DNA from: Polynucleobacter asymbioticus
Lineage (GTDB): Bacteria > Pseudomonadota > Gammaproteobacteria > Burkholderiales > Burkholderiaceae
Assembly: GCF_018687575.1 (NCBI RefSeq)
Contig: NZ_CP061297.1
Coordinates: 1,774,369 to 1,838,368, forward strand
DNA length: 64,000 nt
Direction of reading: 5' to 3'
Positions 56,959 through 64,000 of this stretch are shown piece by piece (the first letter of the stretch is position 1; every line of letters begins with the position of its first letter). The notes below the pieces were generated by a model, which saw nothing but the letters and a program-made list of their open reading frames with translations, was not told the origin of the DNA and made no database searches. The translations under genes and the position numbers were made by a program.

Positions 56959-58019
56959 GCTGTAATCAGCTTAGCCGCCAAGGCTGACCAAAGAGCGCCT
57001 CTAGACCCCAGGGCTGTTGCCAGAAATATCCCTGGGCGTTGAGTCAGTGCGCCAATGATGGGCAAACGATCGCCCGCAACGCAACGCACACCCACAAAAC
57101 TACCTAGCTTTTGAAGGTGGCCAACATCGCCTTCTGCATAATTTAGCAAACCCTTTGCCTGCTCACGATTAAAGTCATCACTTGAGTCCCAATCTTCTAG
57201 ATCGGACTCTCCCTCATCAAAACTAGAGCCCACTATCCACTGGTAATTTCTATCAGATAGTTTCTTGGCTGGCAAACAATAACCATCGCCCGATATAGCG
57301 GTGCGAGGTAGTTTTGCTGCCCACGAACTATTTTGATCAATAGAGAAAATACTGAGTTGTCCGCGAACTGGTCTTAAGGGAAGTCGTACGTTGATGCTGG
57401 CGGATAACTTTTTGGATTCGAGCGCTGCAGCAATAATAACTTTGCCAGCGGTCATGATGAGCTTATCTTGAGGGTCGATTAACTGCCAGCCAGTATCCAC
57501 TTTCTCTAGTCGGGCTACAGAAATATTCCAACAGCAAGTCAGCTTTGGGTGCGGTTTGAGCGCATCTGTTGTTGCTTCCAATAAATTTAATGATGCTCCA
57601 CGTGGAAGCCAAATGCCGTCTTGATTAATGCCACATGCTTGGATTGCATCATCCGCATAAAGTGCTTGCGCTAGATCCTCATCAAGATCAAGTGACCGCA
57701 AATAACTTGCGACATCATCATGATTAAAGGTCTTATCTTTTTTGTTTGGCTGAAAGATGCCATGCTGCTTCCATACATTACCCCAGCGAGCTTCAGCCAT
57801 CAAAAATGCAATGCGGGTTAAGCGTAATAGACGGGGGGCTCCACGACCTACATGAGGGTGGGCAATAGCGTAAGCGTGACTAGAGCATGCTGATGCGGGA
57901 TGGGGCGCTGAGTCAACTATACAAACTGTTTGACCGCGCTCGAGCAGCTCATTGGCAATGCTGGATCCAGCAATGCCTGCCCCAATCACCACGATGTCAT
58001 GGTGTTGGGGTAAGGTCAT
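56784..58019 (-). CDS. FAD-dependent oxidoreductase, MnmC2-like
   Basis: 411 residues. DadA-type fold: VVIGAGIAGSSIANELLERG (FAD site), CSSHAYAIAHPHVGRG, LRPVRGQLSIF, GVRCVAGDRLPIIGAL and TALGSRGALWSALAAKLI. The blocks fit the oxidase half of MnmC, which removes the carboxymethyl group during wobble-uridine modification; no methyltransferase half is present. The end TDLVAALAPARF, typical of MnmC, is coded antisense to the topB tail, and a further 25 residues run on to the stop. Follows pckG leftward after 47 bases. Confidence 0.83.
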   Translation of the reverse strand: MTLPQHHDIVVIGAGIAGSSIANELLERGQTVCIVDSAPHPASACSSHAYAIAHPHVGRGAPRLLRLTRIAFLMAEARWGNVWKQHGIFQPNKKDKTFNHDDVASYLRSLDLDEDLAQALYADDAIQACGINQDGIWLPRGASLNLLEATTDALKPHPKLTCCWNISVARLEKVDTGWQLIDPQDKLIMTAGKVIIAAALESKKLSASINVRLPLRPVRGQLSIFSIDQNSSWAAKLPRTAISGDGYCLPAKKLSDRNYQWIVGSSFDEGESDLEDWDSSDDFNREQAKGLLNYAEGDVGHLQKLGSFVGVRCVAGDRLPIIGALTQRPGIFLATALGSRGALWSALAAKLITAQVLEDDFALLARFGFATDLVAALAPARFFAGALDVAPAFGALASNSKPILPSGPKAR

Positions 58020-58066
58020 TCAATAAAGATGTTTTTAAAAAGGCTTCTTAAATTTCTAGGGGATGC

Positions 58067-59914
58067 CTAGGCGTTTAAGCGCTTCTCAATTTTGCTACGA
58101 GCTTCGATTAACTCTTTAGGCAAACGATCACCTAAGTGCTCAAACAATTCTGAATGCAATTTGAGCTCGTTCTTCCAATCATCAACAGCGACGGTAATGG
58201 CTTTTTCAAACTTGTCCACTGAGTAATCGAGGCCGTTCCAATGCATATCAGCGTGCTCCGGGCAAATACCAAACACTGTTTCCTTGCCTTTGGCTGTACC
58301 TTCAGCACGACCCAAAATCCAAGAAAGTACGCGCATGTTTTCACCGAAGCCAGGCCATACAAACTTGCCATTCTCGTCTTTACGGAACCAGTTCACACAA
58401 TAGATCTTTGGCAACACAGCGCCTTCAGCAGCAAGCTTGCTACCGATGTTTAACCAATGTTGGAAGTAATCGCTCATGTTGTAGCCAGCAAATGCAATCA
58501 TTGCAAATGGATCACGACGAACAACACCAACTTGACCAGTAATCGCAGCGGTAGTTTCAGAGCCCATTGTTGCGGCCATATAAACACCCTCTACCCAGTC
58601 ACGCGCTTCGCTGACCAATGGAACTGTGTTTGAGCGACGGCCACCAAACAAGAATGCGTCAATCGCTACACCTTCAGGGTTATCCCAATTAGGATCGACT
58701 GCAGGGTTATTAGTGGCAGCTACGGTGAAGCGTGAATTTGGGTGTGCGGCTTTGCGACCAGCAGCGCCGTCAGCTGGAGTCCAGTCCTTGCCTTGCCAGT
58801 CAATTAAATGTGCTGGAGGTGTATCAGTTAAACCTTCCCACCAAACATCACCATCATCAGTTAGACCAACGTTAGTAAAGATCACATCTTGATTTAATGA
58901 GTCGAGACAGTTTGGATTGGTTTGGCGGTTTGTTCCTGGAGCAACACCAAAGTAACCAGACTCTGGGTTAATTGCAAACAAACGTGTCTTACCTGTAACA
59001 GGGTCTTTGCGCGGCTTAATCCATGCAATGTCATCACCAACTGTAGTGACCTTCCAACCCTCAAATCCCTTTGGAGGAATCATCATGGAGAAGTTGGTTT
59101 TTCCGCAGGCAGATGGGAACGCAGCAGCGATATGGTATTTCTTGCCTTCAGGTGAAGTCACGCCCAAGATCAACATGTGCTCAGCCAGCCAGCCCTGATC
59201 GCGACCCATATTGGATGCAATGCGTAATGCAAAACATTTTTTACCCAATAAAGCGTTACCGCCGTAGCCAGATCCGAAAGACCAGATCTCGCGAGTTTCT
59301 GGGTAATGAACAATGTACTTGGTTTTGTTATTCGGCCAAGCAACATCTTTTTCGCCAACAGCCAAAGGCTTGCCAACAGTGTGAATACAAGGAACGAATT
59401 CGCCAGTAGCGCCAAGCTGATCAATCACCGCTTTACCCATACGAGTCATCAAACGCATGTTGATAGCAACATATGGACTATCAGAAAGCTCAACACCAAT
59501 ATGTGCAATTGGGGAGCCAATTGGGCCCATGGAGAATGGCACCACATACATTGTTCTGCCACGCATGCAACCATCAAAAAGCGGTTGAAGGGTGGCGCGC
59601 ATTTCACTTGGCTCTACCCAGTTATTTGTTGGGCCGGCATCTTCTTTGTTTGCGGAGCAAATAAACGTGCGGTCTTCAACGCGCGCTACATCATCTGGAT
59701 CAGATAATGCCAAGAAAGCGTTTTTGCGCTTAGCTGGGTTAAGGCGCTTAAATACCCCTGCGCTTACCAGCAGGTCACAAAATTCATCATATTCAGCCTG
59801 GGAACCATCACACCAGCGAATCTTATCTGGCTTGGTAAGGGCGGCAACTTCAGCAACCCATTGAATCAGTTTTTGATTTTTTACGTACTCAGGTGCATTG
59901 GTATTGATAGTCAT
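58067..59914 (-). CDS. pckG: Phosphoenolpyruvate carboxykinase (GTP)
   Basis: 615 residues, the length of the GTP-dependent class. Converts oxaloacetate to phosphoenolpyruvate. Landmarks: [28 protein letters not shown] (kinase-1a loop with hyper-reactive Cys), VGDDIAW (kinase 2), and [14 protein letters not shown]. Essential when the cell grows on C4 acids, matching the dctA importer elsewhere in this window (inference). Single gene or with the oxidoreductase downstream. Confidence 0.97.
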   Translation of the reverse strand: MTINTNAPEYVKNQKLIQWVAEVAALTKPDKIRWCDGSQAEYDEFCDLLVSAGVFKRLNPAKRKNAFLALSDPDDVARVEDRTFICSANKEDAGPTNNWVEPSEMRATLQPLFDGCMRGRTMYVVPFSMGPIGSPIAHIGVELSDSPYVAINMRLMTRMGKAVIDQLGATGEFVPCIHTVGKPLAVGEKDVAWPNNKTKYIVHYPETREIWSFGSGYGGNALLGKKCFALRIASNMGRDQGWLAEHMLILGVTSPEGKKYHIAAAFPSACGKTNFSMMIPPKGFEGWKVTTVGDDIAWIKPRKDPVTGKTRLFAINPESGYFGVAPGTNRQTNPNCLDSLNQDVIFTNVGLTDDGDVWWEGLTDTPPAHLIDWQGKDWTPADGAAGRKAAHPNSRFTVAATNNPAVDPNWDNPEGVAIDAFLFGGRRSNTVPLVSEARDWVEGVYMAATMGSETTAAITGQVGVVRRDPFAMIAFAGYNMSDYFQHWLNIGSKLAAEGAVLPKIYCVNWFRKDENGKFVWPGFGENMRVLSWILGRAEGTAKGKETVFGICPEHADMHWNGLDYSVDKFEKAITVAVDDWKNELKLHSELFEHLGDRLPKELIEARSKIEKRLNA

Positions 59915-60003
59915 GAGAGTCCTATGAAATGTAATTTTTTTGATCGCACTATTTTAACATTTTGGGCATATTTTTAGCGGCACGCCCACCAAGCGCAAAC
60001 CCT

Positions 60004-61386
60004 CTACTTGCCAATACAAAATTGGCTAAAGATCTTGCCCAGCAGATCGTCTGGGAGCAGCTTCCCGGTGATTTGTCCGAGTTGATCTTGCGCCAAACGG
60101 AGCTCTTCTGCGAACAACTCCAGCGATATGTTGCCATCTGCTGCGAATTGTTGGGATTTGTCCAAGTGGGTGGCTGCCCTGTCTAAGCAATCCAAATGCC
60201 GTCTGCGGGCAAGGATGGCGCCCTCCTGATTACCGCCCCAACCAACCGACTCTAGAATTCTCTGTTTTAGAGCCTCAATACCCTCACCCGTCTTGGCTGA
60301 AATAAGCAAAGATTGGTTTTCGCCTTGTTGAGCTGTCGCTTTTTCTAACAAATCTGACTTATTGCACACCTCTAAAACAGGGCATTTCGGCGGGAGCGCC
60401 TTCAATATTTGGGCTTTTAACCCTAAAGCCTCAGCACCATCAATGGTTTCTTTAGCGCTTGGATCTTGCAAAAAAATAACCAGGTCTGCTGCCCGAATGG
60501 CATCCCATGATCTTTCAATGCCCTTAGCCTCAACCAGATCGCTGGTTTCGCGCAAACCGGCAGTATCAATAATATGCATCGGAACGCCGTGAATGGTGAT
60601 GCTCTCCTTAACGCGATCTCTCGTGGTCCCAGCGATCGGAGTGACGATAGCGACCTCCTCGCCAGCCAAACGATTGAGGAGGGAGCTTTTCCCAACGTTA
60701 GGGGCGCCAGCTAAAACCAACTGAATACCATCGCGCAAAATTTTTCCCTGTTTCGCGCCCTCTCTTAATGCTTTTAACTTTTGCATCACCGTGCTGAGAC
60801 GTTCACGGGCCTGGGCATTCTCCAAAAACTCAATCTCTTCTTCAGGGAAGTCTAGGGTGGACTCCACCAAAATACGAAGCTGGGTAATTTCTTCAATCAG
60901 GCTATTGATGTCATTTGAGAAAGCACCCTGCAATGAGCGCGCTGCCCCACGAACTGCTGCCTCACTTTGTGCATCAATTAAATCTGCAATTGCTTCTGCT
61001 TGAGCTAAATCGATTTTGTTATTGAGATAGGCACGCAAAGAAAACTCGCCTGGCTCGGCGATAACCAAACCCTGATCTTTTCCCAGCTCGAGACAGCGCT
61101 TCATGACCAACCCTAAAAGCTGCGGACCACCGTGGCATTGCAGCTCTATGACATCTTCGCCCGTAAAAGATGCAGGGGCAGCAAAGTAAATGGCAATGAG
61201 TTGATCGATTGACGCGCCCTGCGCATCTCGAAGGGTGAGTAAGTTAGCCTGTCGTGGCGCAAGTGCTTTATGAAATAAAGCTTCGGCCATCGGCAAAAGG
61301 TGTGGTCCGCTAATGCGGATAACGCCAACCCCCGCCTTCCCGGGCGCGGTAGCAACCGCAATGATGGGTAGTTTTCTGGTCATCAT
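60004..61386 (-). CDS. mnmE: tRNA modification GTPase MnmE
   Basis: 460 residues. With MnmG it makes the cmnm5 group at U34. Tetrahydrofolate domain at the N-terminus (TAPGKAGVGVIRISGP), GTPase domain with GAPNVGKSSLLN (G1), DTAGLRE (G3), CNKSDL (G4), and the C-terminal catalytic CIGK. Starts as ATGATG. Position after yidC is the usual one for the origin cluster. The possible MnmC2-like gene 2 kb away belongs to the same wobble-uridine pathway. Confidence 0.97.
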   Translation of the reverse strand: MMTRKLPIIAVATAPGKAGVGVIRISGPHLLPMAEALFHKALAPRQANLLTLRDAQGASIDQLIAIYFAAPASFTGEDVIELQCHGGPQLLGLVMKRCLELGKDQGLVIAEPGEFSLRAYLNNKIDLAQAEAIADLIDAQSEAAVRGAARSLQGAFSNDINSLIEEITQLRILVESTLDFPEEEIEFLENAQARERLSTVMQKLKALREGAKQGKILRDGIQLVLAGAPNVGKSSLLNRLAGEEVAIVTPIAGTTRDRVKESITIHGVPMHIIDTAGLRETSDLVEAKGIERSWDAIRAADLVIFLQDPSAKETIDGAEALGLKAQILKALPPKCPVLEVCNKSDLLEKATAQQGENQSLLISAKTGEGIEALKQRILESVGWGGNQEGAILARRRHLDCLDRAATHLDKSQQFAADGNISLELFAEELRLAQDQLGQITGKLLPDDLLGKIFSQFCIGK

Positions 61387-61422
61387 TGCAGGTACTCTTT
61401 TTATTTTTCAGCAGCTAAAAAT

Positions 61423-63099
61423 TTATTTAGCTAACTTCTTCCCAAACATTTGATTGATCTGCCATTGTTGGGCAATCGAGAGCAAGTTGTTCACAACCCA
61501 ATATAAAACCAAGCCGGCAGGGAAGAAGAAGAACATGACAGAAAACACTAAAGGCATGTACATCATGATTTTCGCCTGAACTGGGTCAGGTGGAGTTGGG
61601 TTGAGTTTTGTTTGCACAAACATTGAGGCAGCCATGATGATTGGCAAAATGTAATATGGGTCTGGAACTGATAAGTCATGAATCCAACCAATCCACGGGG
61701 CATTACGCATCTCTACAGAAGAGAGCAGAACCCAGTACAAAGAGATAAATACAGGGATCTGAATCACAACTGGCAAGCAACCGCCCAAAGGATTAATTTT
61801 TTCCTTGCGGTACATCTCCATCATGGCCTGATTCAGTTTTTGTGGCTCACCCTTGTATTGCTCTCTCATTGCAAGCAGACGTGGTTGAACTTCTTTCATT
61901 CGCGCCATTGACTTGTAGCTGGCTGCAGACAATGGGAAGAACACCAACTTAATCAAGATGGTCAAAAGAATAATTGACCAGCCCCAGTTACCAACATAAG
62001 CGTGGATATTTTCTAGCAACCAGAAAATAGGTTTCGCAAGAATGGTGAGGTAGCCATAATCTTTTAATAATGCAAACCCAGGAGCAATCGTTTCTAAAAC
62101 GCTTTCTTCTTGCGGGCCCACAAACAGCTTTGCTTTTTCAACAACCGTTGTGCCTGGTGCAACGACTCCCAGCGGCGTTTGCATGCCAATGCGGTAGAGG
62201 TTGTTGTCGATTTTTCCAGCATAGATGTCGCGCGCGGCTTTATCGCCAGGAATCCAGGCGCTGGCAAAGTAGTGCTGAACCATAGCAATCCAAGCAGGAT
62301 CGCCAGCAGGCACTACTGTAGGAATAGTAATTTTGTTTTTATCAATTGCCGTGAATTCCAGCTTATTGAATTTTTCTTTTTCGGTGTAAGCGGCCGGTCC
62401 GGTAAATGTGCTTGCTGAGAACGCACCATCAAAAGGTCCAATTTTTGCCTCTTGTGATGCATCGCGCACGATCTCTGTATATAGAACTAGTGGCGCTGCA
62501 TTCGCATTGCTTTGAGTGACGCGATGGCCAACATCAACAACGTAGCTGCCAGGACTCAATACAAAAGTCTTCTCAAGTTTTACACCATTGCGCTCACTTG
62601 CCAGAACTATAAAAGGTTTTCCAGAGCCATCTTTACCAGATTGCACCAATTTAAATGTGCTGGTGTGGTTGGGAAGGTCCGCATTGCCCAAAGCAATTAA
62701 GCCAGAACGAGCAAAATATTTATGGTTTGGTGCGTACTGAAATAACTCGATTGGTTTTTGTTCTGCAGTAAGTTGCTTTGGTAACTTTGCATCAATTACG
62801 TTGGCGCCATTTGCGCTGATTTCTAAAATCAACACATCGTTTTGCAACACAAACTTTTCAGATGTTTCGATTCCCCCAGCCATTACAGCGGGCGCTTGAT
62901 TAGGCGCAGAAATGCTTGGGCTTTGTATTGGCGCCGGAACATCTATCTTATTTACTGGAGCCTTGTCAGAGACCGCAGCTGAGCTTGTAGGGTTACCACC
63001 AAACATAGATGGTTTGCCTTCATGAACTTGCCAGTTGTTGTACAACAGCAGGGCCGACATGGAGAAAACTGCCCAGAGGATTGTTTTTTTAAAGTCCAT
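61423..63099 (-). CDS. yidC: Membrane protein insertase YidC
   Basis: 558 residues. Inserts inner-membrane proteins with or without Sec. N-terminal helix (TILWAVFSMSALLLYNNW), large periplasmic beta domain (about 60-345), then five helices: GWSIILLTILIKLVFFPLSA with the conserved Arg after it (SMARMKEVQPRLLAMREQYKG), LPVVIQIPVFISLYWVLL, and the closing LVLYWVVNNLLSIAQQW. Between yidD and mnmE. Confidence 0.97.
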   Translation of the reverse strand: MDFKKTILWAVFSMSALLLYNNWQVHEGKPSMFGGNPTSSAAVSDKAPVNKIDVPAPIQSPSISAPNQAPAVMAGGIETSEKFVLQNDVLILEISANGANVIDAKLPKQLTAEQKPIELFQYAPNHKYFARSGLIALGNADLPNHTSTFKLVQSGKDGSGKPFIVLASERNGVKLEKTFVLSPGSYVVDVGHRVTQSNANAAPLVLYTEIVRDASQEAKIGPFDGAFSASTFTGPAAYTEKEKFNKLEFTAIDKNKITIPTVVPAGDPAWIAMVQHYFASAWIPGDKAARDIYAGKIDNNLYRIGMQTPLGVVAPGTTVVEKAKLFVGPQEESVLETIAPGFALLKDYGYLTILAKPIFWLLENIHAYVGNWGWSIILLTILIKLVFFPLSAASYKSMARMKEVQPRLLAMREQYKGEPQKLNQAMMEMYRKEKINPLGGCLPVVIQIPVFISLYWVLLSSVEMRNAPWIGWIHDLSVPDPYYILPIIMAASMFVQTKLNPTPPDPVQAKIMMYMPLVFSVMFFFFPAGLVLYWVVNNLLSIAQQWQINQMFGKKLAK

Positions 63100-63109
63100 T
63101 TGCGTTCAC

Positions 63110-63349
63110 TTAATGATGATGAGGTGTTGGTTTTACTGCAGGATCATATCCGCCATGTGACCATGGGTTACAACGCAAAATGCGCCACACCATTAAGCCA
63201 AAGCTTTTAAAAAATCCGTAATTTGAAAAGCAATCACAAGCGTATTGCGAGCAGCTTGGTACAAACTTACATTGCATACCTACAAAGGGGCTGAGTGCTA
63301 TTTGGTAAAGCCTCACAACCTTAATGGCTAGCTGATTGAATAGGCGCAC
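63110..63349 (-). CDS. yidD: Membrane insertion efficiency factor YidD
   Basis: 79 residues. The family signature CKFVPSCSQYACDCFSNYG is followed by WRILRCNPWSHGGYDPA. It is membrane-bound by an amphipathic helix and helps YidC. Located 1 base after rnpA and 10 before yidC. Confidence 0.95.
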   Translation of the reverse strand: MRLFNQLAIKVVRLYQIALSPFVGMQCKFVPSCSQYACDCFSNYGFFKSFGLMVWRILRCNPWSHGGYDPAVKPTPHHH

Positions 63350-63350
63350 T

Positions 63351-63668
63351 TTAAATTAGTCCTGCAATCTGATTTCGCAGAACATCTTTTTCTTTGCTCC
63401 TGAGCCTGCCGCGGGTTTCGCGACCAATGGGTTTTTTCAGCTTCACCACAACATCGCTATTAAGGGTGCTTGCTTGTGCACTCCTGACTAATTCGCGAAT
63501 CATGCGTTTTATTCGGTTGCGGTCTACGGCCCGCTTCGCTAATTTTTTAGCTACCGCAATACCCAAGTCTGGTCTTGAGCCCTGATCCAAGGATGCCAAA
63601 TACAAACCCCAATACAAACTTGTCTTGGGGCGTGTTTTTAGTAATTCAGAAATCCTGGCGCTATTCAA
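63351..63668 (-). CDS. rnpA: Ribonuclease P protein component
   Basis: 105 residues. Binds the P RNA for tRNA 5' processing. The signature AKKLAKRAVDRNRIKRMIRELVR (about residues 40-62) is complete. The N-terminus is more divergent. Directly follows rpmH with 8 bases between. Confidence 0.95.
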   Translation of the reverse strand: MNSARISELLKTRPKTSLYWGLYLASLDQGSRPDLGIAVAKKLAKRAVDRNRIKRMIRELVRSAQASTLNSDVVVKLKKPIGRETRGRLRSKEKDVLRNQIAGLI

Positions 63669-63676
63669 CTGCTAAA

Positions 63677-63811
63677 TTAAACAGCTAAGCGTTTGCGACC
63701 TTTAGCGCGACGTGCGTTTAATACTGCGCGCCCACTCTTAGTTTTCATACGAATACGAAATCCGTGTGTGCGTTTACGACGTGTTACTGAGGGTTGGTAT
63801 GTTCTTTTCAT
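63677..63811 (-). CDS. rpmH: Ribosomal protein L34
   Basis: 44 residues. Starts [18 protein letters not shown] and ends AKGRKRLAV, which is the entire L34 family pattern. Member of the large subunit. It is the first gene of the leftward rpmH-rnpA-yidD-yidC-mnmE cluster next to the replication origin. Confidence 0.98.
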
Positions 63812-64000
63812 GATTCATCCTGCAAAACCCAGTATTTTCCTTGTTGCAAGGCAAAAGGTCAACCGCCACAGATGAATATATAGGTATTTTTCTCTATTTA
63901 ATTAACCCTAATTTTATAAACCACTGATTTTGTTTGGTTTTTTAATTTTATTCACAAGTTATCCACAGGTTTTCCACGTTTTTCCTGCTTGTGGATAACT
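63812..64000. other. Origin-side intergenic region (rpmH-dnaA gap)
   Basis: AT-rich DNA that ends with two perfect DnaA boxes in inverted orientation: TTATCCACA at 63959-63967 and its complement at 63990-63998. A T-rich tract (63921-63952) may be the unwinding element. dnaA itself should lie just past the right edge; it is not in the window. A CCTTG-TTG-CAAGG inverted repeat (about 63840) lies in the rpmH leader. Confidence 0.85.
63959..63998. repeat. Pair of perfect DnaA boxes
   Basis: TTATCCACA (63959) and TGTGGATAA (63990), facing each other with 22 bases between. The consensus DnaA binding sequence is TTATCCACA. Confidence 0.9.

Overview
The window looks like a freshwater betaproteobacterium of the family Burkholderiaceae, most probably Polynucleobacter. 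This is judged from the gene content and order (rpmH-rnpA-yidD-yidC-mnmE, gatCAB next to mreBCD-mrdAB, def-fmt-htpX-rsmB-ntrYX), the moderate GC content, very compact coding and the protein sequences; no database search was possible. The right edge carries rpmH followed by AT-rich DNA and two inverted perfect DnaA boxes, so the window probably ends just before dnaA at the replication origin.

Layout. 1-8.9 kb: end of one and all of a second lipid A acyltransferase, dapF, pyrE, xthA, an AmpG-type permease, metW-metX, an SlmA-type regulator, argB and dksA. 9-15.1 kb: a His-rich CobW GTPase, xerC, a DUF484 protein and gatB-gatA-gatC, all leftward. 15.1-20.7 kb: the rod-shape operon mreB-mreC-mreD-mrdA-mrdB. 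20.8-26.7 kb: HU, an LpxO-like hydroxylase, carbonic anhydrase, a further LpxL paralogue, and a metallophosphoesterase followed by a Ser/Thr kinase fused to a universal-stress domain. 26.7-32.7 kb: dctA, an RluB/RluF-type pseudouridine synthase, prfC (no ordinary start codon), small proteins, a MOSC protein and a phosphatase. 32.7-42.3 kb is accessory DNA with small genes (phasin, PagP, peroxiredoxin, BLUF photosensor, DinB, GNAT, haloacid dehalogenase, SodC, MAPEG, porin-like protein) ending at tRNA-Phe. 42.3-53.3 kb: an FAD protein, an OsmC-YcaO fusion, and a compact leftward operon def-fmt-htpX-rsmB-DUF4390-ntrY-ntrX. 53.4-64 kb: short dprA, topB, an MnmC2-like oxidoreductase that overlaps topB tail to tail, pckG, mnmE, yidC, yidD, rnpA, rpmH and the origin-side DNA.

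The most unusual structure is at 37.5-42.24 kb. The tRNA-Phe gene and its terminator are echoed by at least three, probably five, decaying copies of the tRNA 3' end plus the same hairpin, each separated by one or two cargo genes. The copies become more degraded with distance from the intact tRNA, as expected if small gene cassettes were inserted one after another at this tRNA. A second theme is outer-membrane lipid remodelling: three LpxL-family acyltransferases, LpxO and PagP lie within 35 kb. No gene-free stretch longer than about 300 bases exists in the window.
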